Below, in pieces: positions 8,492 through 15,407 of a DNA stretch of 24,074 nt (positions are counted from its first letter, which is position 1; every line of letters begins with the position of its first letter). Location: positions 1-24,074 of the forward strand of contig SFIE01000030.1 of assembly GCA_004555405.1 (NCBI GenBank), written 5' to 3'. A model generated the notes under the pieces. The model made no database searches and was not told where the DNA came from. It worked only from the letters and a program-made list of their open reading frames with translations. Source of the stretch: Subdoligranulum sp. Lineage in GTDB: Bacteria > Bacillota > Clostridia > Oscillospirales > Ruminococcaceae. The translations under genes were made by a program, and so were the position numbers.

Positions 8492-9226
8492 TTATTCCTC
8501 CACCACGGCGTCGTATTTGTTGATCACGGCTTCTTCCACATCTCCGGTGGCCAGATCGATCACACGGGTGTACAAAGCCACCTTGTTCTTTTCGTTCAGG
8601 GCCTCCCAGATCTTTCCGGCCAGCTCGTTGGCATCGTCGCAGTCGATGGCTACGCGGATGGGCTCGCCCTCAAAGCTGGGGATGGGATTGCCGTTTTTCT
8701 TGTAGGTGCTGATGAAATGGCCCTCGCCGGGCTGGGGAGCGGGGTAATCAAAAGTTTGGCGCAGCACGCTTTCGGCGTTGCCCTCCAGGCTTTTGAGAAT
8801 GCTCATCTTGTAAGCGCCGGTGGCCATATCGATCGCGCCGCTGATGCGGGGCGTCCAGTTGGGCTCGTCATCCTCAAAGGTGCGGGTAGCCAGAGCAGCC
8901 TCAAAGTCATAGCCGGGGCAGCGGCTTTCCGCAATGAAATTATAAATGGTATCGGTCTGATCGCCATTGGTCACAATGGTGGTGTTGCGCAGGGTACGCA
9001 CAGCATTGTAAATGATCAAATGCGGGTCTTCCAGCTTTTTGGGGTCAGCTGCCACGGTGCGCAGGCCGCCCTCGATCAAGTCAAACACGCGGTTGCGGCT
9101 GTTTTCGCTGCGGCCCATGATCCAGTATGCCACCACGGCCTTATCGCCCTTGGCGCTGCGGCCCAGCACAATGCCGCGGCCGGGATATTCGTTGGCCTCC
9201 AGCAGCTTATATAGATTCTTTTTCAT
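8492..9226 (-). CDS. purO: IMP cyclohydrolase, PurO type
   Basis: Closes the second purine ring, FAICAR to IMP, the last step. The 244-residue product starts MKKNLYKLLEANEYPGRGIV and carries GRSENSRNRVF and LRNTTIVTNGDQTD, features I associate with the archaeal-type IMP cyclohydrolase family (COG3363) and its clostridial relatives, not with the MGS-fold domain of PurH. The length is close to that of the family. Its position directly before the stand-alone AICAR transformylase, with only three bases between stop and next start, supports the assignment. The ATG at 9226 has AGGAGA in front. A 6-bp GC hairpin (9244-9259) lies in the gap after purN. Confidence 0.88.
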   Translation of the reverse strand: MKKNLYKLLEANEYPGRGIVLGRSAKGDKAVVAYWIMGRSENSRNRVFDLIEGGLRTVAADPKKLEDPHLIIYNAVRTLRNTTIVTNGDQTDTIYNFIAESRCPGYDFEAALATRTFEDDEPNWTPRISGAIDMATGAYKMSILKSLEGNAESVLRQTFDYPAPQPGEGHFISTYKKNGNPIPSFEGEPIRVAIDCDDANELAGKIWEALNEKNKVALYTRVIDLATGDVEEAVINKYDAVVEE

Positions 9227-9282
9227 ACCGGTTCTCCTGTTCCCCGCCCTGCCGGGCGGATTAAAAAGTCGGATCTATTCGA

Positions 9283-9876
9283 TCAAATTTCACCATCGCA
9301 TACCATGCGAATGGCACGGGGCAGCAGCACCCATTCGGCCTGCTCCATCACGCGCTTCTGCAGCACCTCGGCGGTGTCGCCGGGAAGGATATCCACAGCT
9401 TTCTGCAGAATAATGGGGCCGCCGTCACATTCCTCGTTCACAAAATGCACGGTGGCGCCGGTCACCTTACAGCCGCGTGCCAAACACGCCTCGTGCGGGC
9501 GCAGGCCATACATACCGGGGCCGCAAAAGCTTGGGATCAGTGCCGGGTGTACATTCAGAATGCGGTTGGGGTAAGCGCTTACCACCTTGTGGCCCAGCAC
9601 GCTCAAAAATCCTGCCAGCACCACCAGATCGATCTTGTGCTCCTTAAGCACCTGCAAAAGAGCCTCGTCAAAGGCTTCGGGGGTATCAAAGTCTTTCCGG
9701 CGCACCACGCAGCTTTCCACGCCTGCCTTGGCAGCGCGTTCCAGCGCATACACGCCGGGCTTGCTGGCCACCACCAGTTTTACACAGCCATTCGGGTTTT
9801 CGCCTTTGGCCTGGCTGTCCAGAATGGCCTGCAGGTTGGTGCCGCCGCCGGAAACCAAAACAGCAATGTTCAGCAC
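9283..9876 (-). CDS. purN: GAR transformylase PurN
   Basis: Formylates GAR with 10-formyl-THF to give FGAR, the third step. The 197-residue protein has the N-terminal loop VLVSGGGTNLQAILD and the catalytic triad residues Asn108, His110 (NVHPALIPSF) and Asp151 (CDGGPIIL). The start is GTG at 9876, inside the end of purM: the two genes overlap by seven bases and GGGAG lies upstream at good spacing, so translation is probably coupled. Length is normal for the folate-dependent enzyme. No formate-dependent PurT is present. Confidence 0.96.
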   Translation of the reverse strand: MLNIAVLVSGGGTNLQAILDSQAKGENPNGCVKLVVASKPGVYALERAAKAGVESCVVRRKDFDTPEAFDEALLQVLKEHKIDLVVLAGFLSVLGHKVVSAYPNRILNVHPALIPSFCGPGMYGLRPHEACLARGCKVTGATVHFVNEECDGGPIILQKAVDILPGDTAEVLQKRVMEQAEWVLLPRAIRMVCDGEI

Positions 9877-10913
9877 AGCTCCACTCCCTCGCCTTCTGCG
9901 ATCACGCCCAGGCGATAAGCATCCTGGCCGTTTGCCTTCAGGATCTCAATGGTCTTGTCGGCGTCCTCGGCAGCCACAGTCAGGATCATGCCAACGCCCA
10001 TGTTGAAGGTGTTGTACATATCGCGCTCAGGAATATTGCCGGTTTTTTCGATCAGGCTGAACAGAGCGGGCACGCGCACATCCTCTTTGCGGATGCGGGC
10101 GCAGCAGCCCTTCTTCAGGCTGCGGGGAATGTTTTCGTAGAAGCCGCCGCCGGTAATGTGAGAAACGCCCTTCACCTTTACCTGCTGCATCACAGCCAGC
10201 GCAGGCTTTACATAGATGCAGGTGGGGGCCAGCAGGGCCTCGCCCAGCGATTTGCCGCCCAGCTCTTCGGGCTTGGTGAACAGCACTTCGGGCTGGTTTT
10301 CCAGATCGAACACCTTGCGCACCAGGCTGAAGCCGTTGGAGTGTACGCCGCTGCTGGGCAGGGCAATGATCACATCGCCGGGTGCCATGGTGCTGTTGTC
10401 CAGGATCTTGCTCTTATCCACTGCGCCCACGGTAAAGCCGGCCAGATCGTATTCATCCTCGGGGTAGAAGCCGGGCATTTCGGCGGTTTCGCCGCCCACC
10501 AGTGCGCAGCCGGCCTGCACGCAGCCCTCGGCCACGCCCTTGACCAGATCGGCGATCTTTTCGGGTACATTCTTGCCGCAGGCAATGTAATCCAAAAATA
10601 CCAGCGGCTTGGCACCGGCGCAGATCACATCGTTCACGCACATGGCCACACAGTCGATGCCCACGGTGTCGTGCTTGTTCATGATCATGGCAATGCGCAG
10701 CTTGGTGCCCACGCCGTCGGTGCCGCTGATCAGCACAGGATGGGGCATATCGGTGCAGTCCAGCTCAAACAGACCGCCAAAGCCGCCAAGGCCGCCGATG
10801 CAATGCTCGTTGGTGGTGCGGGCCACATACTGTTTCATAAGTTCCACTGCGCGATAACCGGCGGTAATATCCACACCGGCGGCAGCGTAGCTTGCAGAAT
10901 AGCTCTTTTCCAT
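9870..10913 (-). CDS. purM: AIR synthetase PurM
   Basis: ATP-dependent cyclisation of FGAM to AIR, the fifth step. The 347-residue product has the expected motifs: SYAAAGVDITAG at the N terminus, GGLGGFGGLFELD, ISGTDGVGTKLRIA, the metal/ATP region NDVICAGAKPLVFLDYIA and GGETAEMPGFY, then HITGGGFYENIPR. Length fits the family. The ATG at 10913 is preceded by AGGAGG. The gene lies 39 bases after purF and overlaps purN at its end. Confidence 0.97.
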   Translation of the reverse strand: MEKSYSASYAAAGVDITAGYRAVELMKQYVARTTNEHCIGGLGGFGGLFELDCTDMPHPVLISGTDGVGTKLRIAMIMNKHDTVGIDCVAMCVNDVICAGAKPLVFLDYIACGKNVPEKIADLVKGVAEGCVQAGCALVGGETAEMPGFYPEDEYDLAGFTVGAVDKSKILDNSTMAPGDVIIALPSSGVHSNGFSLVRKVFDLENQPEVLFTKPEELGGKSLGEALLAPTCIYVKPALAVMQQVKVKGVSHITGGGFYENIPRSLKKGCCARIRKEDVRVPALFSLIEKTGNIPERDMYNTFNMGVGMILTVAAEDADKTIEILKANGQDAYRLGVIAEGEGVELC

Positions 10914-10952
10914 GATAAACTTCCTCCTGTTTTCTGTTGGCTATAGATCAAT

Positions 10953-12413
10953 TTATAAACGCTTGTTCTTGCCCGATTCGCTCAGAGGGCGGTCGTACAC
11001 ATTCACATAATCGTTTACGGGGGCGGGAATGGGCCATTCGCCGGTAAAGCAGCCCGTGCAGAAGCCGCAGTCGCTGTTAAAGGCCAGCTGCTTTGCCTGA
11101 TCCACGCTCAGATAGCCCAGACTGTCGGCGCCAATGATCTTGCAGATCTCCTCGTTGGTGTGGCCGGTAGCCACCAGCAGCTTCTGGTCAGGGATATCGG
11201 TGCCGAAATAGCACGGATAGGCAAACGGCGGAGCCGAAACGCGGAAATGCACTTCCTTGGCACCGGCATCACGCAAAAGCTTGATAATGCGGGCGCTGGT
11301 GGTGCCGCGTACGATGGAATCGTCCACCAGCACCACGCGCTTGCCCTGCACTGTGGCCTTCACGGCGTTCAGCTTGATGCGCACGCTGTTTTCGCGCTGC
11401 TTCTGGTTGCCCTGAATAAAGGTGCGGCCGATATACTTGTTTTTCACAAAGCCGATGGCATAGGGCACACCGCTCTGCTGCGAATAGCCAAGGGCGGCAT
11501 CCAGGCCGGAGTCCGGCACGCCCACCACCACATCGGCATCCACAGGATAGCTTTCGGCCAGCAGCTTGCCTGCTTTTACGCGGGCCTGATGCACGCTGGT
11601 GCCCTCGATCACGCTGTCGGGGCGGGCAAAGTAGATATACTCAAACACACAGATAGTGTGCGGGGCCTTGCCGCAATGGTCTTTGATGCTGCGCAGACCG
11701 TCATAGTCTGCCACTACGATCTCGCCGGGCTCAACATCCCGCACAAACTCGGCGCCCACAGCATCCAGTGCGCAGCTTTCGCTGGCAAACACATAGCCAT
11801 CCTCCAGCTTGCCGATGCACAGCGGGCGGAAACCATGGGGGTCACGCGCGGCGATCAGCTTGGTGGGGCTCATGATCACAAGGCTGTATGCGCCCTCGAT
11901 CACATCCATCACCTTGGAAACAGCTTCCTCAATGGTTTTGCTTTCCAAGCGCTTGCGGGTGATCACATAGCCGATCACCTCGGTGTCGCTGCTGCCGTGG
12001 AACAGGCAGCCCTGCAGCTCCAGCTCGTGGCGAATGGTGCCTGCATTGGTCAGGTTGCCGTTGTGGCACACCGCCATGCTGCCGTTATAATGATGCAGGA
12101 TCATGGGCTGGGCGTTTGCGCGCGAGCGTGCGCCGCTGGTGGCATAGCGCACATGGCCGGTGGCCATTTTGGCGCCGTCGGGAAGCTCGGCGATGCGGGG
12201 AGAGGCAAACACTTCGTTTACCAAGCCCAGATCACGGTAGCCGCGGATCACACCGTCTACATTCACGGCAATGCCGCAGCTTTCCTGGCCGCGGTGCTGC
12301 AGGGCATACAGTGCGCCGTAGGTGGCCTGCACCAGATCCATGCTTCCGCTGCGGTCGTAAATACCGAATACGCCGCATTCCTCGTGCAGCGCTCTTTCGT
12401 TACGGTCGTTCAT
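10953..12413 (-). CDS. purF: Amidophosphoribosyltransferase PurF
   Basis: First committed step: PRPP plus glutamine to phosphoribosylamine. The 486-residue product is of the Bacillus type. A short propeptide (12 residues) precedes the glutaminase nucleophile Cys13 in EECGVFGIYD, the PRPP-binding motif is VVLVDDSIVRGTTS, and a C-terminal CGFCTGCFTGEWP cluster supplies cysteines typical of the oxygen-sensitive 4Fe-4S enzyme, consistent with an anaerobe. The frame is open to 12539, but the ATG at 12413 has GAGGGG in front and starts just before the conserved N terminus. In this family the enzyme is feedback-inhibited by purine nucleotides. Gap to purE is 37 bases. Confidence 0.97.
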   Translation of the reverse strand: MNDRNERALHEECGVFGIYDRSGSMDLVQATYGALYALQHRGQESCGIAVNVDGVIRGYRDLGLVNEVFASPRIAELPDGAKMATGHVRYATSGARSRANAQPMILHHYNGSMAVCHNGNLTNAGTIRHELELQGCLFHGSSDTEVIGYVITRKRLESKTIEEAVSKVMDVIEGAYSLVIMSPTKLIAARDPHGFRPLCIGKLEDGYVFASESCALDAVGAEFVRDVEPGEIVVADYDGLRSIKDHCGKAPHTICVFEYIYFARPDSVIEGTSVHQARVKAGKLLAESYPVDADVVVGVPDSGLDAALGYSQQSGVPYAIGFVKNKYIGRTFIQGNQKQRENSVRIKLNAVKATVQGKRVVLVDDSIVRGTTSARIIKLLRDAGAKEVHFRVSAPPFAYPCYFGTDIPDQKLLVATGHTNEEICKIIGADSLGYLSVDQAKQLAFNSDCGFCTGCFTGEWPIPAPVNDYVNVYDRPLSESGKNKRL

Positions 12414-12450
12414 TGTTTCATTCCCCTCATAATTCCTATTGTGTGTCATC

Positions 12451-12948
12451 TTACAGCTCTGCCTGCAGCTTTGCTTCTTTTTCAGCGATCTGCGCAGCCA
12501 TGGCCTCGCGGGCTTTATCCAGCTTGGCAGCCAGCACATCGTCGCTCACCGCCAGGATCTGTGCCGCCAGAACCGCTGCATTTTTTGCGCCGTTCAGCGC
12601 CACGGTGGCCACGGGAATGCCGCTGGGCATCTGCACGGTGGCCAGCAGGGCATCCAAACCGTCCATTGCGCCGCCCTTCATGGGAATGCCGATCACAGGC
12701 AGCGTGGTGTTGGCGGCAAAAGCACCCGCCAGATGGGCAGCCATACCTGCGGCGCAGATGATGGCTCCAAAGCCGTTTGCACGGGCTGCTTTGGCAAATT
12801 CTGCCGCAGCGGCGGGGGTGCGGTGGGCGCTTAAAATATGTGCCTCAAACGGAATGTCGAGCTCTTTCAGCTGGGTGCAGGCTGCTTTCACGGTGGGCCA
12901 GTCACTGTCACTGCCCATGATCACAGCCACTTTTTTCTGTTCTGCCAT
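12451..12948 (-). CDS. purE: N5-CAIR mutase PurE (class I)
   Basis: Sixth pathway step: converts N5-CAIR to CAIR. The 165-residue protein shows VIMGSDSDW (11-17), SAHRTP (40-45, with His42 and Arg43) and the class I stretch LDALLATVQMPSGIPVATVA. Class I enzymes usually work with PurK, yet no purK is in the window; either it lies elsewhere or the enzyme uses AIR and CO2 directly, and I cannot tell which. It is the first structural gene of the purine operon and follows a leader peptide ORF and terminator by 27 bases. AAGGAGG lies just upstream of the ATG at 12948. Confidence 0.96.
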   Translation of the reverse strand: MAEQKKVAVIMGSDSDWPTVKAACTQLKELDIPFEAHILSAHRTPAAAAEFAKAARANGFGAIICAAGMAAHLAGAFAANTTLPVIGIPMKGGAMDGLDALLATVQMPSGIPVATVALNGAKNAAVLAAQILAVSDDVLAAKLDKAREAMAAQIAEKEAKLQAEL

Positions 12949-12975
12949 TTTGTCTGCATCCTCCTTATAAAAAGC

Positions 12976-13010
12976 AAAAAAAGGCCAAGGTGCATACTTG
13001 CACCTTGGCC
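12976..13010 (-). terminator. Attenuator-like terminator in front of purE
   Basis: A perfect 12-bp stem (GGCCAAGGTGCA / TGCACCTTGGCC) with the 4-base loop AGTA occupies 13010-12983 on the minus strand and is followed at once by seven T. It lies between the leader peptide ORF and purE, one base after the leader stop codon. A ribosome sitting at that stop would cover the 5' arm. It must be bypassed for the operon to be expressed from the promoter at 13201-13229, so it is probably a conditional terminator. Confidence 0.9.
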
Positions 13011-13011
13011 C

Positions 13012-13119
13012 TCAATCCATGATGGTACGGCTGCCGCACTGCATGATGCACTTACCGCCATGCTGCAGCTTACCCTTGTAGATCATTCGCAAGCTCATCA
13101 GCATACGCACGTTCATCAT
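13012..13119 (-). CDS. Putative leader peptide of the purine operon, 35 aa
   Basis: A short ORF of 35 codons with a perfect AGGAGG eight bases before its ATG; a second ATG follows immediately. The peptide is rich in methionine (7 of 35: residues 1, 2, 6, 8, 12, 26, 34) and basic residues, has two Cys (24, 28) and ends SRTIMD. It has no hydrophobic segment or known domain. Its TGA lies one base before the perfect terminator hairpin, and a promoter lies about 75 bases upstream of the ATG. The arrangement promoter, ORF, terminator, purE is that of a translated attenuator. Which amino acid or ligand is sensed is unknown; no run of one codon is present. It could also be a functional small protein. 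Existence of a translated ORF is well supported, the role is inferred. Confidence 0.75.
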   Translation of the reverse strand: MMNVRMLMSLRMIYKGKLQHGGKCIMQCGSRTIMD

Positions 13120-13120
13120 T

Positions 13121-13179
13121 GCGGCAACCTCCTGTCAGAAATTCCACTTTCTTGCCGCACTTGTCCCTATAAGCGGCAA
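13121..13179 (-). promoter_or_regulatory. Mutually exclusive pairings in the purine leader RNA
   Basis: On the minus strand TTGCCGC occurs at 13179-13173 and again at 13127-13121, and its complement GCGGCAA lies between them at 13158-13152. The second TTGCCGC is the spacer between AGGAGG and the leader-peptide ATG. Pairing of GCGGCAA with the first copy leaves the ribosome binding site open; pairing with the second would hide it. GACAGG also precedes each TTGCCGC copy. This is the geometry of a translational RNA switch; no known riboswitch class is recognised. Confidence 0.5.
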
Positions 13180-13200
13180 ATACAGCACCTGTCTGCTTCT

Positions 13201-13229
13201 ATTGTATCGTTCCCCGGCCAAAAAAGCAA
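13201..13229 (-). promoter_or_regulatory. Promoter of the purine operon
   Basis: On the minus strand TTGCTT (13229-13224) and TACAAT (13206-13201) are 17 bases apart, matching a sigma-A promoter well, within an AT-rich 150-base stretch. Transcription would start near 13194, giving a leader of about 245 bases before purE. I saw no PurR box and no purine riboswitch core in the leader. Confidence 0.75.
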
Positions 13230-13359
13230 TCTCAAATTTCACCAAAATGTATTTTTAGCCAAAGCACCAACATGCATAGAATTTTAATTGGATTTTTGGA
13301 AGTTTTTACAAATTATATCTTTTCCTGTCCAAATGGCTTTTGATTTTATAGCGTACCCC

Positions 13360-13377
13360 GGTTTGGCAAACCAAACC
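13360..13377 (-). terminator. Small hairpin after ybaK, possible weak terminator
   Basis: GGTTTGG/CCAAACC with a 4-base loop lies a few bases after the ybaK stop codon. There is no U tract, so it may only be an RNA 3' end stabiliser; readthrough into the purine leader is possible. Confidence 0.35.
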
Positions 13378-13381
13378 CGCC

Positions 13382-13870
13382 TTATTCTGCCATCGTCAGG
13401 CTGGCGGTTTCGCCGCGGCTGGCCTGCATAAGCCCCGCCGGGCTTGCTTCGATCTGGGTGCCGATGCGCCCGGCCGAAACAAAAATGGTGGGCTTATCCA
13501 GGCAGCTTTCGTCAAAGCGGGTAACAAACTGCTTTTTCATGCCCACGGGGCTGCAGCCGCCGCGCACATAGCCCGTAATCTTGTTGATGTCGGCCACATG
13601 GATCATGGCCACGCTTTTCACTCCCACGCTGCGGGCCGCTTTTTTTAGGTCCAGCGTGGCAGCCACCGGGATCACAAACACATAATAATTTTTATCCGCG
13701 CCCTGGGTGACCAGCGTTTTAAACACACAGTCCGGGTTTTGCCCCATGCTTTCGGCCACGCGCACGCCGTCCACGGCAACGCCCTCCTCGTGGGGATACT
13801 CATGCGCTTCATACGCGATCTTGGCACGCTCCAGCATACGCATAGCGTTGGTTTTTGCTTCTTTTCCCAT
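13382..13870 (-). CDS. ybaK: YbaK/EbsC-type aminoacyl-tRNA deacylase
   Basis: Members of this family hydrolyse Cys-tRNA(Pro) and related mischarged tRNAs in the cytoplasm. The 162-residue product has the family landmarks TNAMRMLE at the N terminus, the conserved lysine in CVFKTLV, KKAARSVGVKSVAM and the signature GYVRGGCSPVGMKK, and ends in a typical SAGRIGTQIEASP region. Length is usual for the family. It is the last gene of the mannose/ApbE operon, 24 bases after apbE, with a weak AGAGGGG site before the ATG at 13870. A link to the cysteine-regulated unit at the right end is only a coincidence of theme as far as the sequence shows. Confidence 0.93.
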   Translation of the reverse strand: MGKEAKTNAMRMLERAKIAYEAHEYPHEEGVAVDGVRVAESMGQNPDCVFKTLVTQGADKNYYVFVIPVAATLDLKKAARSVGVKSVAMIHVADINKITGYVRGGCSPVGMKKQFVTRFDESCLDKPTIFVSAGRIGTQIEASPAGLMQASRGETASLTMAE

Positions 13871-13894
13871 ACTATAAAGCCCCTCTTACCTGTT

Positions 13895-14986
13895 TTATTG
13901 CAGTTTTTCCTTGAATCCTTCGGTAAACTGTGCCTTCACCTTGCCGTCCTCGATCCTGACCCAGCACACCTCCACGCCGGGCAGGCTTTCGGCCAATGCC
14001 TTGCCCTGCTCATAGTCCATGCAGAAAAGCCCGGTGGAAAGCCCATCGGCCAGGCCGGAATCCGGGGCGATCACCGTCACGCTGTTCCAATATCGGGCAG
14101 GATACAGCGTTTGCAGATCGATCAGATGATGGTATTTTTCTCCGTTTACGGTGTAATAGCGCTGATAATCGCCGCTGGTGACAAGGCTTTGCCCGCCGGG
14201 CAGCGAAAGCGCATACAGCGCCGTTTGGCTGTTTTGGTCCCGCGGGTCCTCCACGCCCAGGCTCCACCCGGTGCCGTCTGCCCGCAGGCCGATGGTGCGA
14301 ATGTTGCCGCCCACGCTGATGGAGGCGCTGGCAAGGCCGCGCTGCTCGGCGGCCCGGGCGCACTGCTCCACGGCATAGCCCTTGCCGATGCTGCCCACAT
14401 CCAAGCGCATGGCGGGGTCCTTGAGTTCCACCGTGCCTGCCGCTTCGTCGATCACAAGATCCTCGATATTGCAATGCCCGGCGGCCTGCTGCAGAGCCTG
14501 CTCACTGGGCAGGGCGGCATTCTGTGCATCCTCCAGCCCGGCCGTGCGCGCATCGTGCCACAGCGAAAGCACCGCCCCTGCGGCCACATTGGTTTTGCCG
14601 TTGGTTTGCGCATACACCGCCTTGGCCTCCTGCAAAAGGGCGATAATGCGCTCATCCACCTGCACGGGGCCCTTGCCTGCCATTTCGTTTACATTGGCCA
14701 GATTCACAACGCCCTCGTAGGTGTTGTAAATATCATACAGTCGGTGGTATTCCAGAAGGTCCTCGTGAAAAGCCTGCATCTGGCTGTTCCATTCCTCTTC
14801 ACTTTGTGCGTTGCCGATCACATTGGTGATGGTGTCAAAGGCATCCCAGCCCAGCCAGCTGTACTGTGCCGTCACCTGCCGGGCAGCCTTTTTGGTGTTT
14901 TGATAATCCACTCCCACCAGCACGGCCAGCGCAGCAGCAGCCAGAAGAGGCAGCAGCGCATACAGGCGCTTTGAGCCCTGCTTCAT
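13895..14986 (-). CDS. apbE: Membrane-anchored FAD:protein FMN transferase (ApbE)
   Basis: ApbE proteins attach FMN through a phosphoester bond to Thr/Ser of redox subunits such as those of Rnf or Nqr, outside the membrane. The 363-residue product has an N-terminal hydrophobic helix (about 8-27) without a lipobox cysteine, so it is probably helix-anchored. Seen motifs are SVGGNIRTIG, the region GSIGKGYAVEQ and the metal-site stretch SGLADGLSTGLF near the C terminus. The usual HHIIDPxTG reads HHLIDLQTL here, a change in a normally conserved loop. Its start overlaps the stop of the DUF3783 gene (ATGA), indicating coupling. No flavin acceptor gene is in the window. Confidence 0.93.
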   Translation of the reverse strand: MKQGSKRLYALLPLLAAAALAVLVGVDYQNTKKAARQVTAQYSWLGWDAFDTITNVIGNAQSEEEWNSQMQAFHEDLLEYHRLYDIYNTYEGVVNLANVNEMAGKGPVQVDERIIALLQEAKAVYAQTNGKTNVAAGAVLSLWHDARTAGLEDAQNAALPSEQALQQAAGHCNIEDLVIDEAAGTVELKDPAMRLDVGSIGKGYAVEQCARAAEQRGLASASISVGGNIRTIGLRADGTGWSLGVEDPRDQNSQTALYALSLPGGQSLVTSGDYQRYYTVNGEKYHHLIDLQTLYPARYWNSVTVIAPDSGLADGLSTGLFCMDYEQGKALAESLPGVEVCWVRIEDGKVKAQFTEGFKEKLQ

Positions 14987-15384
14987 GGTTGGGCCTCCCG
15001 CTCCGCCTGCATGGCCTTGTGCTCACTTTCCAGCTCTGCCAGCAGCGCCGCAAAGCTCCAGCCGCGGTTTGTGGGGGTGGCCAGTGCCTTTAGCGGAATA
15101 TCCACCCCTGCGCTCTGCATAGTGTCCAGAATGGCCTGAATGTGCCTGTCCAGCCCCGAAAACAAAATGGCCGATGGTGCCTGCACGGCCGATGCCCCGC
15201 ACCGGCGCAGAGGCTCCAGCCCCAAAAGGGCCGCCACGGTTTCGCCCGTTTCCTCGGGGCTCACCGTGCGCAGAGCGGCCTTGTGCCGGCGGCAAATGGC
15301 CTGCAATGTGCCATAGCCCGGCTGCGACTGGCTGTAATTCCACAGCAGCACCACCGCCGGGTCTTTATAAATATGTGCTTTCAT
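14983..15384 (-). CDS. DUF3783 domain protein
   Basis: A 133-residue protein of unknown function. The C-terminal half (ILFSGLDRHIQAILDTM to PTNRGWSFAALLAELESEHK) matches what I recall of DUF3783, a small domain in clostridial proteins with a conserved TNRxW motif. The N-terminal 60 residues are less conserved and contain no catalytic pattern I can name. The ATG at 15384 is chosen because GGAG lies ten bases upstream. A GTG at 15411 overlaps the previous stop codon (GTGA) and would add nine residues, so it is an alternative. It is translationally coupled to apbE by a 4-base overlap. Confidence 0.8.
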   Translation of the reverse strand: MKAHIYKDPAVVLLWNYSQSQPGYGTLQAICRRHKAALRTVSPEETGETVAALLGLEPLRRCGASAVQAPSAILFSGLDRHIQAILDTMQSAGVDIPLKALATPTNRGWSFAALLAELESEHKAMQAEREAQP

Positions 15385-15407
15385 AATACAAATTCTCCGT
15401 TTTGTTG

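Noticed and set aside
9244..9259. CCGCCC/GGGCGG hairpin between purN and purO as a terminator
   Set aside because: The stem is only 6 bp and no U tract follows on the minus strand; it sits directly before the purO ribosome binding site in the middle of an operon.
13121..13229. Purine, PRPP or tetrahydrofolate riboswitch in the purine leader
   Set aside because: I looked for the conserved cores of these classes and found none. The leader is short and organised around the TTGCCGC/GCGGCAA elements instead.
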